From Bradyrhizobium sp. 186 (GTDB taxonomy: Bacteria > Pseudomonadota > Alphaproteobacteria > Rhizobiales > Xanthobacteraceae): DNA of 64,000 bases. A program made the translations under genes and the position numbers. Within the stretch, counting starts at the first letter, position 1, and the number at the start of each line of letters is the position of its first letter. Below the pieces are notes generated by a model. The model saw only the letters and a program-made list of their open reading frames with translations, did no database searches and was not told where the DNA came from. This document shows, in pieces, positions 52,872-61,329 of the stretch. The stretch covers positions 9,579,001 through 9,643,000 of the forward strand of contig NZ_CP082164.1 of NCBI RefSeq assembly GCF_023101685.1. Reading direction: 5' to 3'.

Positions 52872-55370
52872 ATGAGCATGCCCCAACTAGTCGATTTCGA
52901 AGGTCAGCAGCACGAATTTCCCGACGACTTCACGCCGGCGGACATTCAACGCGCGCTCGCGAGCGTCCCGGCGCAAGCGGCTGCGCCTGCACCGATGGCT
53001 GCCCCCGCCACGCCCGGCTTGGGCGCGCAGAACGCCGCGCAAAGCGGTCGGCTCTACGTCGCCCCTGAACAGCCGCAGCCGATCGAGCGGCCCGCGTCGT
53101 TGCTCCCGAGCAGCGTCGGTGGCGCGGTCCGCGACTTCACCGTTGGCGCGCAAGGCGTCGGCAAGGGCCTCACCGACATCGTCACCGGTCCGTTTGACCT
53201 CGCGGCGGGGGCGACTAACGCAGGCATTTGGGCGGCGAACAAAATCCCAGGCATCAGCCACATTTCGCAACCGCTGTTTGGCTCGGACACGTTGCCCTAC
53301 GCGACGCCGGCATCCAAGCTGGTCGAGAAGGCCACTTCGGTGCTGCCCGGCATCGATCCGGCGACCATGTCGCGCAGCGAGAAGCTCGGCTACAACGTCA
53401 ACCGCTTCGGCACCCAGGCGCTCGGCACGGGCGCCATGCTTGCCGCTCGAGCGCCAATCGTGGCAGCGGCCACGACACGGTCCGACACCGCCGTCGGGCG
53501 TGTCCTGGACCACATGTCGCGGCCGTATACCGAGGCGCCGGCGCGGACGCTTGTCGGCGACACGATCGGCGGCATGGGCTCCGGCGTGGCGGTGAACGCC
53601 GCAGACGACTACGTCCCCGAGCACGCTGTCGTCGGAGACACATGGCCTAAGGCAATCGCCAACGCGCTTGCGCCCGTCGTCGGCGCCGTCGGTGCGAACA
53701 GCCTCCAAGGCACGGCGGAAGGCATTGCCGGGTTGATCCGAAACATCGCGGCAAAATCATTCGGCTCCGCATCAGCGCCGATCCCGCTCAACCCGAACAC
53801 GCGGGCGCCGTACAGTACCGCTGATGTCAATCGCGCCGCCGGGAAAATGCAAGTCGCCGCTTCCGGCGCGCCGCGCGCGCTAGCGCAAGACATCCGCGAG
53901 AATGCGGCCGCCTTAGCGCGGCCGGCAGAGGAAGGCGCGTCGCCCTTGCAGGGCGCGGCCATGCCGACGTCAGGCCTGTTGTCAGGCGACCCGGGTCTCA
54001 TTGCCGCAGAGCAAGGGGCGCGCCTCAAGTCAGCGCCGGACTTCATCAAGCGCGACCAGAATGTGAAGGCCGCCGCGGCCGAGCGGGTCGAAGCGATGAG
54101 AGATCCGGAGGCCGATCTTGGCGCCGTGATGCGCCGCGCCGCGCAGGCGCGTGAGCAGCGAATGGGCGCAGCGGAAAACGACATCCTGCAAAGGGAAGAC
54201 GCGAACCGGGCCGTCGATCGGATCCGAGCCGACCAAGGAGAGCCGCTCGGAGCACTCGCTAACAGCGAGGTAAAGGCGAACGCCTCCCGTCGCTTGGACG
54301 AGGCTCTCGTCGATCAGACCTACATCCCGGCGCGTGCAGAAAAGAACCGGCTGTTCGACAACGCCCCAGGTCGTGCTGACGAGCTTCCTGCGGACAACAT
54401 CTTCTCGTCGATCGATCGGATCCGCGGCAACGCAAGCGACTTGGCGCCCGGCGTGTTGCCCGAGGACTTCATGCGCCGGCTCAATACTCTTCGGCCCCAG
54501 ATGGTCGAACATCTGCCGGAGAGCGGGCAGATGATCAACGTCGGCGGCCCCGGCACCGCACTCGGTGGCGACCTGGCGGACCTCCGCAAGTTCATTGGTG
54601 CGGCCCAAGAACGGGCGCAGGCCTCCGGGAACTTCGACCTTGCAGACAACCTCGGCCGATTGCGGACTGCGATCAATCGCACGCTCGAGGACGCGCTCGG
54701 CTATTCAGAAGCCAATGCCAACTATCAGCGCTTCGCGCAGCGTTTCCGCCCGGAGCGAAACGATGAGACGGCACGGTTCACTCGCGAGCTCGATCGCAGC
54801 GGGCAGAACGCGGACGGCGAGCTCAATCGCGGCGCTACGCCTCCGAGTGCCACCGCGGATCGCTTCCTGGCGTCGCCGGAGAAAGCGGCCAGCTTGACGC
54901 GCGCGCTGGAGGGTTCGCCGGCGGCGCCGGCCGGATATGCGGCGCTTCGCGACTATCTCCGTGCAGACTTCGCCAAATCTGCCCTCAACGCAGACGGGAC
55001 AGTCAACTCGATCCGGGCGAACGCATGGGCACGAAACAATGCCGACGTATTGGCGCAATTTCCCACGGTGCGCGGTGAGTTTGATGACATCACCGCGGCC
55101 GCGCGTCGTGGAGAACAGATGTCCGCGCAAACGCGTGCGGACCTCGAGGCTGCGCGTACAGCGCGCAAAGCGACCGAAGCGGAAGTTGATCGATCGGCCG
55201 TCGGTACCTTGCTCCGAGAGGATCCTCGTGACGTCGCTCAGAAACTCCTCGGCAACAAGTATGGCGCTGGGACCAAGCTCGACGAGATCAATGCGCTTAT
55301 CAAGAACGATCCTCAAGCGGGCCGGGGCTGGAAAGCAGCCATGTCCGAGGTCCTCACCGACAAGGTCTAG
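52872..55370 (+). CDS. large phage virion-type protein, interrupted by an amber codon
   Basis: 832 aa to a TAG at 55368-55370. The N-terminus VDFEGQQHEFPDDFTPADIQ resembles the N-terminal motif of podovirus internal or polyvalent virion proteins. The rest is long, Ala/Gly-rich and helical (RMGAAENDILQREDANRAVD and many similar), typical of ejection or internal core proteins. The same frame continues without break from 55371 to 55832 (about 154 codons) with similar composition. I read this as one protein of about 986 aa carrying one in-frame stop. Confidence 0.7.
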   Translation: MSMPQLVDFEGQQHEFPDDFTPADIQRALASVPAQAAAPAPMAAPATPGLGAQNAAQSGRLYVAPEQPQPIERPASLLPSSVGGAVRDFTVGAQGVGKGLTDIVTGPFDLAAGATNAGIWAANKIPGISHISQPLFGSDTLPYATPASKLVEKATSVLPGIDPATMSRSEKLGYNVNRFGTQALGTGAMLAARAPIVAAATTRSDTAVGRVLDHMSRPYTEAPARTLVGDTIGGMGSGVAVNAADDYVPEHAVVGDTWPKAIANALAPVVGAVGANSLQGTAEGIAGLIRNIAAKSFGSASAPIPLNPNTRAPYSTADVNRAAGKMQVAASGAPRALAQDIRENAAALARPAEEGASPLQGAAMPTSGLLSGDPGLIAAEQGARLKSAPDFIKRDQNVKAAAAERVEAMRDPEADLGAVMRRAAQAREQRMGAAENDILQREDANRAVDRIRADQGEPLGALANSEVKANASRRLDEALVDQTYIPARAEKNRLFDNAPGRADELPADNIFSSIDRIRGNASDLAPGVLPEDFMRRLNTLRPQMVEHLPESGQMINVGGPGTALGGDLADLRKFIGAAQERAQASGNFDLADNLGRLRTAINRTLEDALGYSEANANYQRFAQRFRPERNDETARFTRELDRSGQNADGELNRGATPPSATADRFLASPEKAASLTRALEGSPAAPAGYAALRDYLRADFAKSALNADGTVNSIRANAWARNNADVLAQFPTVRGEFDDITAAARRGEQMSAQTRADLEAARTARKATEAEVDRSAVGTLLREDPRDVAQKLLGNKYGAGTKLDEINALIKNDPQAGRGWKAAMSEVLTDKV

Positions 55371-55400
55371 GGTACCCGGCAAGTTGGCGAGACGCTCGAG

Positions 55401-55832
55401 GTGCAGTTCGCCAGACTGGCCAAGGAGTTCAACGAGAACGAAGCTCTGCTCGCGAAGACCTTCACGCCGGAAGAGATGAACAACCTCCGGCAGGCTCACA
55501 AGATCTTGTCGTACTTCAAGGAGGCCGAGAAGCGTGCGACAGTCGGCAGTGATACAGCCGAGAAGCTCAACATCCCTGGCTGGGCGCAACTGGCGGTGCG
55601 CCACTTCAAGGGTGACCTTGCCGGTGGTGGTCTAATCAAGCGGTTTAAACTGCTCCTCGAGATGTTGCCATCGAACAAGCAGAATGCGGACGACATAGTT
55701 CACCTGGCGTGGTTCGATCCGAACGTGGCAGCGCACCTCTTGGAGCGGCCCGTGAAGAATCCGAATGTACCGCAATACAACATCGATCTGCGCCGCCTGA
55801 TCGCGGCTGCGAACGCGTCTCGCGAAGACTGA
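55401..55832 (+). pseudogene. C-terminal part of the amber-interrupted virion protein
   Basis: In frame with the preceding 832 codons and reachable by readthrough. If started anew at GTG 55401 it would give 143 aa (QFARLAKEFNENEALLAKTF). There is no ribosome site before it. The helical content and charge pattern continue those of the upstream part, which argues for a single original gene. Confidence 0.65.
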
Positions 55833-55850
55833 AGAGGAAGAAGCCCGGAC

Positions 55851-56312
55851 ATGCCTTCCCTAGCTCCCTACGATCTCACTGAACAGCAACGTGCGCTCGT
55901 GCGGTTCATCGTCAACGAGGGCAAGCGGCCCGAGGAAGCTGCCGAGCTCGCCGGCTATCATCCCAAGTCGGTCTATAAGACGATGCGACTGCCGGCGGTC
56001 GCGGCCGCAATATCGGAATCGATCCAGATCGATTTGGCCGTGGTGGGTGCCCCGCTCGCCTATCGAGTCGCGAAGTCATTGCTGCAAGATACTAGTGTTA
56101 GTGCGCGTGTCCGAGCCGATCTTTCGATCAAAGTCCTAGACCGGGCAGGGCACATTGCGCCCACGCGTAAGGATACATCGTCCCAGCAGAAAGCCCTCTC
56201 CGAGATGTCCCGAGACGAACTTGCGGCGTTCATAGAGCGCAATCAGGCCGAGATCGATAAGGTGGAGGGCGAATTGGCCTCACGCGCGAAGGACGTCTCG
56301 TATCTTGGATAG
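55851..56312 (+). CDS. terminase small subunit-like protein
   Basis: A 153-aa protein. Residues 8-50 form an HTH of the terminase-small-subunit type (LTEQQRALVRFIVNEGKRPE then AAELAGYHPKSVYKTM). A helical segment follows with Lys/Arg (ARVRADLSIKVLDRAGHIAP), then an acidic coiled tail (ELAAFIERNQAEIDKVEGEL). It should bind the packaging site of phage DNA. No large terminase subunit is visible near it. Confidence 0.7.
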   Translation: MPSLAPYDLTEQQRALVRFIVNEGKRPEEAAELAGYHPKSVYKTMRLPAVAAAISESIQIDLAVVGAPLAYRVAKSLLQDTSVSARVRADLSIKVLDRAGHIAPTRKDTSSQQKALSEMSRDELAAFIERNQAEIDKVEGELASRAKDVSYLG

Positions 56313-56395
56313 GTGCCGACAGGTTCCGGCCCCGCAGCTTGAATTCTTGTTAACCGTCTGCCCGCAGGATGCCGCTCCGTATTGGAGGGAGCACG

Positions 56396-56608
56396 ATGTC
56401 TGATCTGGAACAAATCATTCGCGAACGCGCCTACCAGCTCTGGATAGAAAGCGGCTGCGAGCACGGTAAAGCCGAGATGCATTGGATCGACGCTCAGCGC
56501 GAGATTCTCGCCGCTTCTCTTGCTGACCTTGGCCGAGTGTCGAAGGCTGGCTCCGGCAAGTTGAAGACGAAAGTCGGCGCGCCTCGAAAAAAGCGCCGAG
56601 CAGCCTAG
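56396..56608 (+). CDS. DUF2934 domain protein
   Basis: 70 aa from ATG 56396 with GGAGGGAG upstream. IIRERAYQLWIESGCEHGKA then MHWIDAQREILAAS is the DUF2934 motif (RAYxLWxxxGxxxGxxxxHW), here about 40 residues long, followed by a basic tail. Widespread in rhizobia; function unknown. Confidence 0.85.
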   Translation: MSDLEQIIRERAYQLWIESGCEHGKAEMHWIDAQREILAASLADLGRVSKAGSGKLKTKVGAPRKKRRAA

Positions 56609-56788
56609 CGCTCAAAGGCGGCGTCTTGGGCTGCAGCGCGTCCTACGAAGCCGAAGTGTGCCCAAGTGTGCGCGAAAATCGTATACCGCTAGAAGGTGCG
56701 GTTCATTACGAAACGGAAAGGCGGAATCGCAGCCTTGTGAGTAGCGACGACGACCTGCCTGGCTATTGTGAGCTCGTAGAGGACGGTC

Positions 56789-57001
56789 ATGAAATACAGT
56801 TCAGAACTAATCCAAACGATGCGCAACGCGCTGGAGACAGTGATGGCGAACGTATCCGCCAACCAATCCGTCTTTGGTCTCAAGGCCGCCGTCGCCGAGT
56901 ATATCCTACAGGCGGCTGCTCAGGGTCAGACCTCCCTCGACGGGCTAGTGGCTTCAACATCCAGCCAGCTTCAGAGCATCATCTCCAGCCTACTTTACTG
57001 A
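56789..57001 (+). CDS. small helical protein of unknown function
   Basis: A 70-aa protein (YSSELIQTMRNALETVMANV then NQSVFGLKAAVAEYILQAAA), likely two or three helices with no cysteines or membrane stretch. AGAGG lies nine bases before ATG 56789. It is the last of the rightward genes before a 400-bp gap. Confidence 0.6.
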   Translation: MKYSSELIQTMRNALETVMANVSANQSVFGLKAAVAEYILQAAAQGQTSLDGLVASTSSQLQSIISSLLY

Positions 57002-57423
57002 AGAACCTTCGGCGCACGAGCACGATCTCGACGTCCTGCTCTAGGACAGCCCCGGCAATCATTGGAAAATCGTCGGGGGGTCTTTGCTCATGTTGCCCTC
57101 ATGGGGCTCGCATCGAACCCGAACAGCCCACGCGGAGGTAGGGCCGTGTCCGTTCAGTCTTCAAGACCGGACATGGCCAGTTCGTCCTAGCTAGTCGGCT
57201 AAGGGGCCACTAGCCGACATCCCGGTGCCGCGGCTGACAGATAGCTCGCGTTCGCCGTTTATGCCCGCTACCTGGCGCAGCTGACCGACGACGGGCGGAA
57301 GTCCTCTGCGATCCAGAGGCGTGTCGCCGTGATCCGGAGCGCAGGCGATATACGGGTGTCCAAGCGGCCTGCGTCTCGGTGCCGCATAAGTCACCTTGCC
57401 GCGCGGTCAAAAAGCGCGCGGCG
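57002..57423. other. 422-bp region with a strong hairpin
   Basis: No gene. Contains the hairpin at 57142-57178 described separately. It probably marks the end of one transcript. Confidence 0.4.
57142..57178. promoter_or_regulatory. strong RNA hairpin of unknown role
   Basis: Eleven base pairs, GGCCGTGTCCG with CGGACATGGCC (one G-U), around a loop that itself pairs GTC/GAC over TTCAA. No T run follows. It could be a processing or termination structure or an RNA motif. Confidence 0.5.
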
Positions 57424-57519
57424 ATGGGTAGCATTGTTTTTCTGATCGTAAAGGTTCGTCTTTTTAGAGAGTGGCTTTTGTCGATCGTGGGTGCGCTCTC
57501 GCGAGAGGCAAGCACATGA
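57424..57519 (+). CDS. tiny ORF, possible leader or membrane peptide
   Basis: 31 codons from ATG 57424 to TGA 57517-57519. It begins with a hydrophobic, basic-flanked segment (GSIVFLIVKVRLFREWLLSI) and its stop overlaps the next ORF start (ATGA). The overlap suggests translational coupling. No firm ribosome site is seen for it. Confidence 0.35.
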   Translation: MGSIVFLIVKVRLFREWLLSIVGALSREAST

Positions 57520-57650
57520 TTGAGCTTTGGGACAAATGGTCCGGGACCCTGGCGTCGGTCGAGGCGCTTGCAGCCGTCGTCGTTATTGCCGTGGTGGCGG
57601 CCGGCGCTATTACGCTGATCGAGACTCGGCGGCATAGGACAAAACATTGA
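57516..57650 (+). CDS. 44-aa single-helix membrane protein
   Basis: ATG 57516 follows AGAGGCAAGCAC. The product has a charged start (MIELWDKWSGTLASVEALA), one membrane helix (AVVVIAVVAAGAITLI) and a basic end (ETRRHRTKH), i.e. N-out/C-in. Coupled to the preceding tiny ORF by ATGA. Could be a phage holin-like or toxin-like peptide; unproven. Confidence 0.5.
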   Translation: MIELWDKWSGTLASVEALAAVVVIAVVAAGAITLIETRRHRTKH

Positions 57651-57738
57651 TCGGGGAGACGTCGGAAAACGGTGCATCTAGACCAGAGTAGTTCAGTAAT
57701 TTGCGGCGCTAGAAGACGCTCCTATGCAGGAGGACAAA

Positions 57739-58131
57739 ATGATCGCTTCTCATGCAAGTTGGACAAACAGGAATGCTCCTTGGCGGGACACATTCTGCAT
57801 ATTCGCGCTGTTGAGCATCCTGGTCGCAGCTCCCGCATTCTTGATGATGCACTTCCTGGATATCCAACTCGTCTTGCCTGCGCTCAGCATTCTGCTTTTC
57901 TTGGACGCGATCGTCACGGCGCTCTTGGCTCGGGCAAATTCAGAAAATGAAACGTTAGAAAATGTAACGCTTTGGGATATTGCCGGTGCATTCACCATGA
58001 TGGGTTGCGCCGCAGCGATTCTTGGCGAACCAGATCAAGTGGCACTGCTTTTCGGGCAGCATTCGGACGCGGCTGTAGGAGATAGTCACCTAAAGCATGA
58101 TGAAATTAGCTTCGATAGCCTGAGTTTTTGA
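57739..58131 (+). CDS. membrane protein with C-terminus replaced by an IS630 end
   Basis: 130 aa from ATG 57739 (GCAGGAGGACAAA upstream). Three hydrophobic helices (about 20-42, 47-66, 80-98). The frame enters the IS630 at 58091, so the last 13-14 residues (LKHDEISFDSLSF) and the stop are supplied by the insertion sequence. The original C-terminus is lost. Function unknown. Confidence 0.65.
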   Translation: MIASHASWTNRNAPWRDTFCIFALLSILVAAPAFLMMHFLDIQLVLPALSILLFLDAIVTALLARANSENETLENVTLWDIAGAFTMMGCAAAILGEPDQVALLFGQHSDAAVGDSHLKHDEISFDSLSF

Positions 58132-59138
58132 GATAGTTCGCGCATTCTTCTGGTGTGAAGGCGTCAAGGAGCTGGCCGATGGCGGCGCAGACCGCATCGA
58201 CGGTTGGTGCGGCGGCCTTTCGGAGCAGATGTTCGAGCTTGGCAAAGACCTGTTCTATCGGGTTCAGGTCGGGTGAGTATTTTGGGAGGAAGAACAACTT
58301 GGCTCCGGCGGAGCGGATGAGCTGGCGCACGGCTTTGCTTTTGTGGCTGCCGAGATTGTCCATGACGACGATATCGCCGGGACGAAGTGTTGGCAGAAGG
58401 ACCTTCGCCACATAGGTCCGAAAGCTCTCGCCGTCGATTGGTCCCTCGATGAACCACGGCGCATCGATCCGATCACTGCGCAATGCCGCGAGGAAGGTCA
58501 TGGTCTTCCAGCGGCCGTGAGGCACCTTGGTGGGGAGTCTGTGTCCGCGCGGCGCCCATCCCCGCAAGGGCGCCATGTCTGTCCTGGTCCAGGTCTCGTC
58601 GATGAAGACCAGCCGCTCAGCTTCGACGCGGTCTTGATACTTTGTCCATTGGACCCGCCGCCGCGCCACGTCGGGACGATCGCGTTCGCCAGCCGTCACG
58701 CTTTTTTTTGAAGCTGAGCTTCTCGGCATGCACGAAATCCCACACCGAGTGATAGTCGACCTTCAGGCCGCGCCCGGCAAGTTCGGCAACGAGCCCACGC
58801 AGGGTGAAGTCGTCGTTCTTGATCCGCTGCGACAGCCAAATCGCGTGTTCACCCGAAATCATCTTCGGCTTGTGACCGCCCATCTGCCCCGGAGCAACGC
58901 TGCCGGTCTCATCGAGCCGCTGCATCCAGCCAATGGCCGTGCTGATCGCGACCCCAAACTGCTTGGCTGCCCGATTGCGGGACATGCCGCCCTCAATCGC
59001 CGCCACCACACGCTTCCGAAGATCGAGAGAGTAAGGCTTGCCCATCCATGCTGGCCTCCTGCCCAGCCAGCATGGTGAATCAGAAACAAGCTGATTTGGG
59101 AATCCCAAATCGATTCAACCTAACCTCATCCCGCTTTA
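58091..59138 (-). mobile_element. IS630-family insertion sequence
   Basis: About 1.05 kb. Left end CTAAAGCATGATGAAATTAG and right end (complement) CTAAAGCGGGATGAGGTTAG are imperfect inverted repeats. Each end is flanked by TA (58091-58092 and 59137-59138), the usual IS630 target duplication. It carries one transposase gene in two frames. Confidence 0.85.
58106..59045 (-). CDS. IS630-family transposase in two frames
   Basis: ORF A from ATG 59045 gives the N-terminal HTH (YSLDLRKRVVAAIEGGMSRN) up to a run of eight A at 58702-58709. ORF B continues with KSVTAGERDRPDVARRR and the catalytic residues: FIDETW (D), VVMDNLGSH (D) and SPDLNPIEQVF (E). Deleting one A of the eight joins the frames exactly as in intact relatives. 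Slippage on the A run or a recent indel are both possible. Confidence 0.85.
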
Positions 59139-59298
59139 GCCCCCTGACAGCCGGCGACGTCGAACAAGAGTTTGGTTAGAGCGGCCTTGTTTCGGTCTGC
59201 AGTACGGGATGGCGGCACGTATCGGTCGACCCATACGAATAGCCAAAAATCCTCGCTTGGGAGTGGCCCGTTTCCCCTGGCACCGGGGAGCATGACTC

Positions 59299-59928
59299 GT
59301 GTTTGATTACCTCAATACAGATGTCCTGAACGTACTCTTGCAGGTCGTTCTTATCGATCTCGTGCTCGCGGGCGATAACGCGATCGTCATCGGTCTTGCC
59401 GCCGCGGGCCTTCCCCAGGCGCAACGTGGCAAGGCGATTTTGATCGGGATCGTCGCAGCGACGATACTGCGCATGCTGCTCGCCGGGTTAGCGACGCAAA
59501 TCCTCCAGATCACGGGCCTCGCGCTCGCTGGTGGGGTCCTGTTGTTGTGGGTATGTTGGAAAATGTGGCGAGAGTTGCGCGCGTCCTCCACAAAGCCCAT
59601 CGGTGCGAAGGAGGCCGCTGGAGCAATCGCAGCGAACAAGCCCCGCAAGACACTCGTCCAAGCGAGTTGGCAGATTATTGCGGCCGACGTTTCCATGTCG
59701 CTCGACAATGTTCTGGCCGTCGCGGGGGCGGCACGCGAGCATCCACTAGTCATGATTTTCGGCTTGGGGCTTTCCATTGCGATGATGGGTGTGGCCGCTT
59801 CTTTCATTGCGCGCCTTCTGCAAAATCATCGATCGGTTGCTTACGTCGGTTTGGCCGTCATTCTCTACGTTGCGGTCGAGATGATTTTCCGCGGAACATT
59901 GGATATCAGGAAGGTAGCATCGATATGA
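59299..59928 (+). CDS. TerC-family integral membrane protein (YjbE type)
   Basis: 209 aa from GTG 59299 (GGGGAG upstream). DLVLAGDNAIVIGLAAAGLP near 20 and ADVSMSLDNVLAVAGAA near 140 are the twin acidic motifs of TerC proteins, which lie in membrane helices and are tied to metal (Mn) efflux in studied members. Seven helices, charged loop near 95-120. Its 160-bp leader follows the IS630 end. Confidence 0.9.
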   Translation: MFDYLNTDVLNVLLQVVLIDLVLAGDNAIVIGLAAAGLPQAQRGKAILIGIVAATILRMLLAGLATQILQITGLALAGGVLLLWVCWKMWRELRASSTKPIGAKEAAGAIAANKPRKTLVQASWQIIAADVSMSLDNVLAVAGAAREHPLVMIFGLGLSIAMMGVAASFIARLLQNHRSVAYVGLAVILYVAVEMIFRGTLDIRKVASI

Positions 59929-59948
59929 CGGCCGTGTCGTTTCCTGCC

Positions 59949-61037
59949 TTACTGCCGAGTTAGACGCTTGACGATATTCTGTAATTCGTCGTCCAGCTCC
60001 GTGGCCGCCACTGAAAGCGCTTTGCGATAGTTCTCGGGGCAATATCGCTTCTGTTCGCCTCTGATGGCAAATTGCCGATTCAACAGCTGGCCGAATATTG
60101 AGTGGATGTACTCACCGCCCTGCCGCCCGATAGCTCTTGGGCCGCCTCTCAGAAGTTTTCTTAAAATACCTGGGCGCTCATCTGATATTTCAACGCGCCT
60201 GGCTGATCGGACGTTAGAGACAACCTCTTTTTGCAAATACCCCTCGTCGATTTCGACCTCGGGACAATATTGTTGAATGCGCTCCATCATTGTGAGTAGA
60301 GCAACATCGCCCAAAAAACGGCCATCGGAACATCCACCAATATCGGCATGCACGCCAGGCATCCAAATCTGCTCTAGAATTTGCGTGCGCTCGGAGGTTC
60401 CCTCCCAAAGTAGAGGCGAAAACGATGGGTTACGATTGTCGTCTATGGCAAGCAGGTGCACAGCATGGTCAACAGAGGGATCTAGCGTCGAATTTCTGAA
60501 TCTCACTTTGCCGAACACGTTGAAACGGTCCCAACTCGATCCAGCGACTGCGTCAAAGGCTCCCAAGAACCGAATCCTTGGTTGATCGCTATGGAGGCGC
60601 GACTTGAATTTCGAAGTTAGCGACTGAAGTTTGGCGTCACCGAGATCTGATTCGACAAAGCATTTCCACAGTTCGGGAAAGACGTCGAGGTTGTCTGCCG
60701 GTAGCAGGCCAGGTTTTGAGATGAGCTCACTCAGTGCGCGAGCAGCTGCAGCGCCCCGTGAGAAGCCGAACAGATAAATTTGGTCGCCTGGCATATAATT
60801 CGAGGCTAAATTTACGTACGCTTCGATGACAATTTCGTCGAACCCTCGCCCCGTTGCCGCGGATGCATAGTCCCGCCTGGTTCCCACTCCGGCGAAGTAG
60901 AATGCAATTTGCGGTACTCCCGAGAAGCCGTAAGTGACTGCCCGATTGAGACGAAAGACGTTAGTTGGGATGATATCCTTCGCCGCTGCCGCCTGATTGC
61001 TGCTGCCGTCGAAGAAGAACATGAGCCGTCGTATCAT
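59949..61037 (-). CDS. DUF2235 alpha/beta-hydrolase-like protein
   Basis: About 362 aa from ATG 61037. RRLMFFFDGSSNQ at the start, FGFSRGAAAARALSELI near 95 (nucleophile elbow GFSRG) and LGAFDAVAG near 180 match DUF2235. Some relatives are phospholipases delivered by type VI secretion, but no VgrG, PAAR or immunity gene is near. The last third (LRGGPRAIGRQGGEYIHSIF) is unusual and may be a separate helical domain. Confidence 0.85.
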   Translation of the reverse strand: MIRRLMFFFDGSSNQAAAAKDIIPTNVFRLNRAVTYGFSGVPQIAFYFAGVGTRRDYASAATGRGFDEIVIEAYVNLASNYMPGDQIYLFGFSRGAAAARALSELISKPGLLPADNLDVFPELWKCFVESDLGDAKLQSLTSKFKSRLHSDQPRIRFLGAFDAVAGSSWDRFNVFGKVRFRNSTLDPSVDHAVHLLAIDDNRNPSFSPLLWEGTSERTQILEQIWMPGVHADIGGCSDGRFLGDVALLTMMERIQQYCPEVEIDEGYLQKEVVSNVRSARRVEISDERPGILRKLLRGGPRAIGRQGGEYIHSIFGQLLNRQFAIRGEQKRYCPENYRKALSVAATELDDELQNIVKRLTRQ

Positions 61038-61329
61038 GGCGATGTCCCCAAAAGTCGGTTCGTAAAGTGCCCGCGCAAGCCGCACCCGCGACTGCCGATT
61101 CCCTTAAGAAAAATCAAACTGGCAACTGCCGGGAAGGAACGTTGGCATTTTACTCACTTGAGGCAACTTAAGGGAATAGCCAGCTGGGCCCGCAAAGTCG
61201 GCTTTGGGTCGAAAGGCGAAAATGCCGGACTTATTTGCGTAGGTCTGCTTCACCCCGAGAAGCGGCATTTTTGAGTACACGCCCTAAACTAGTCGTGCTC
61301 GTCGCACTCATGTCGCATCCCTGACGGCT

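Noticed and set aside
57130-57182. Possible tRNA (Sec or Ser) because of a CTTCAAG / CTTGAAG loop in a hairpin
   Set aside because: There is no matching acceptor pair, D-arm or T-arm with CCA on either strand; it is a simple nested hairpin.
59139-59298. Possible manganese (yybP-ykoY) riboswitch before the TerC gene
   Set aside because: GGGAG and ACTC segments are present but the paired loops and spacing of that riboswitch are not; the leader is too short and partly adjoins an IS end.
59949-61037. DUF2235 gene as a type VI secretion effector
   Set aside because: No VgrG, PAAR, Hcp or immunity-like gene is adjacent.
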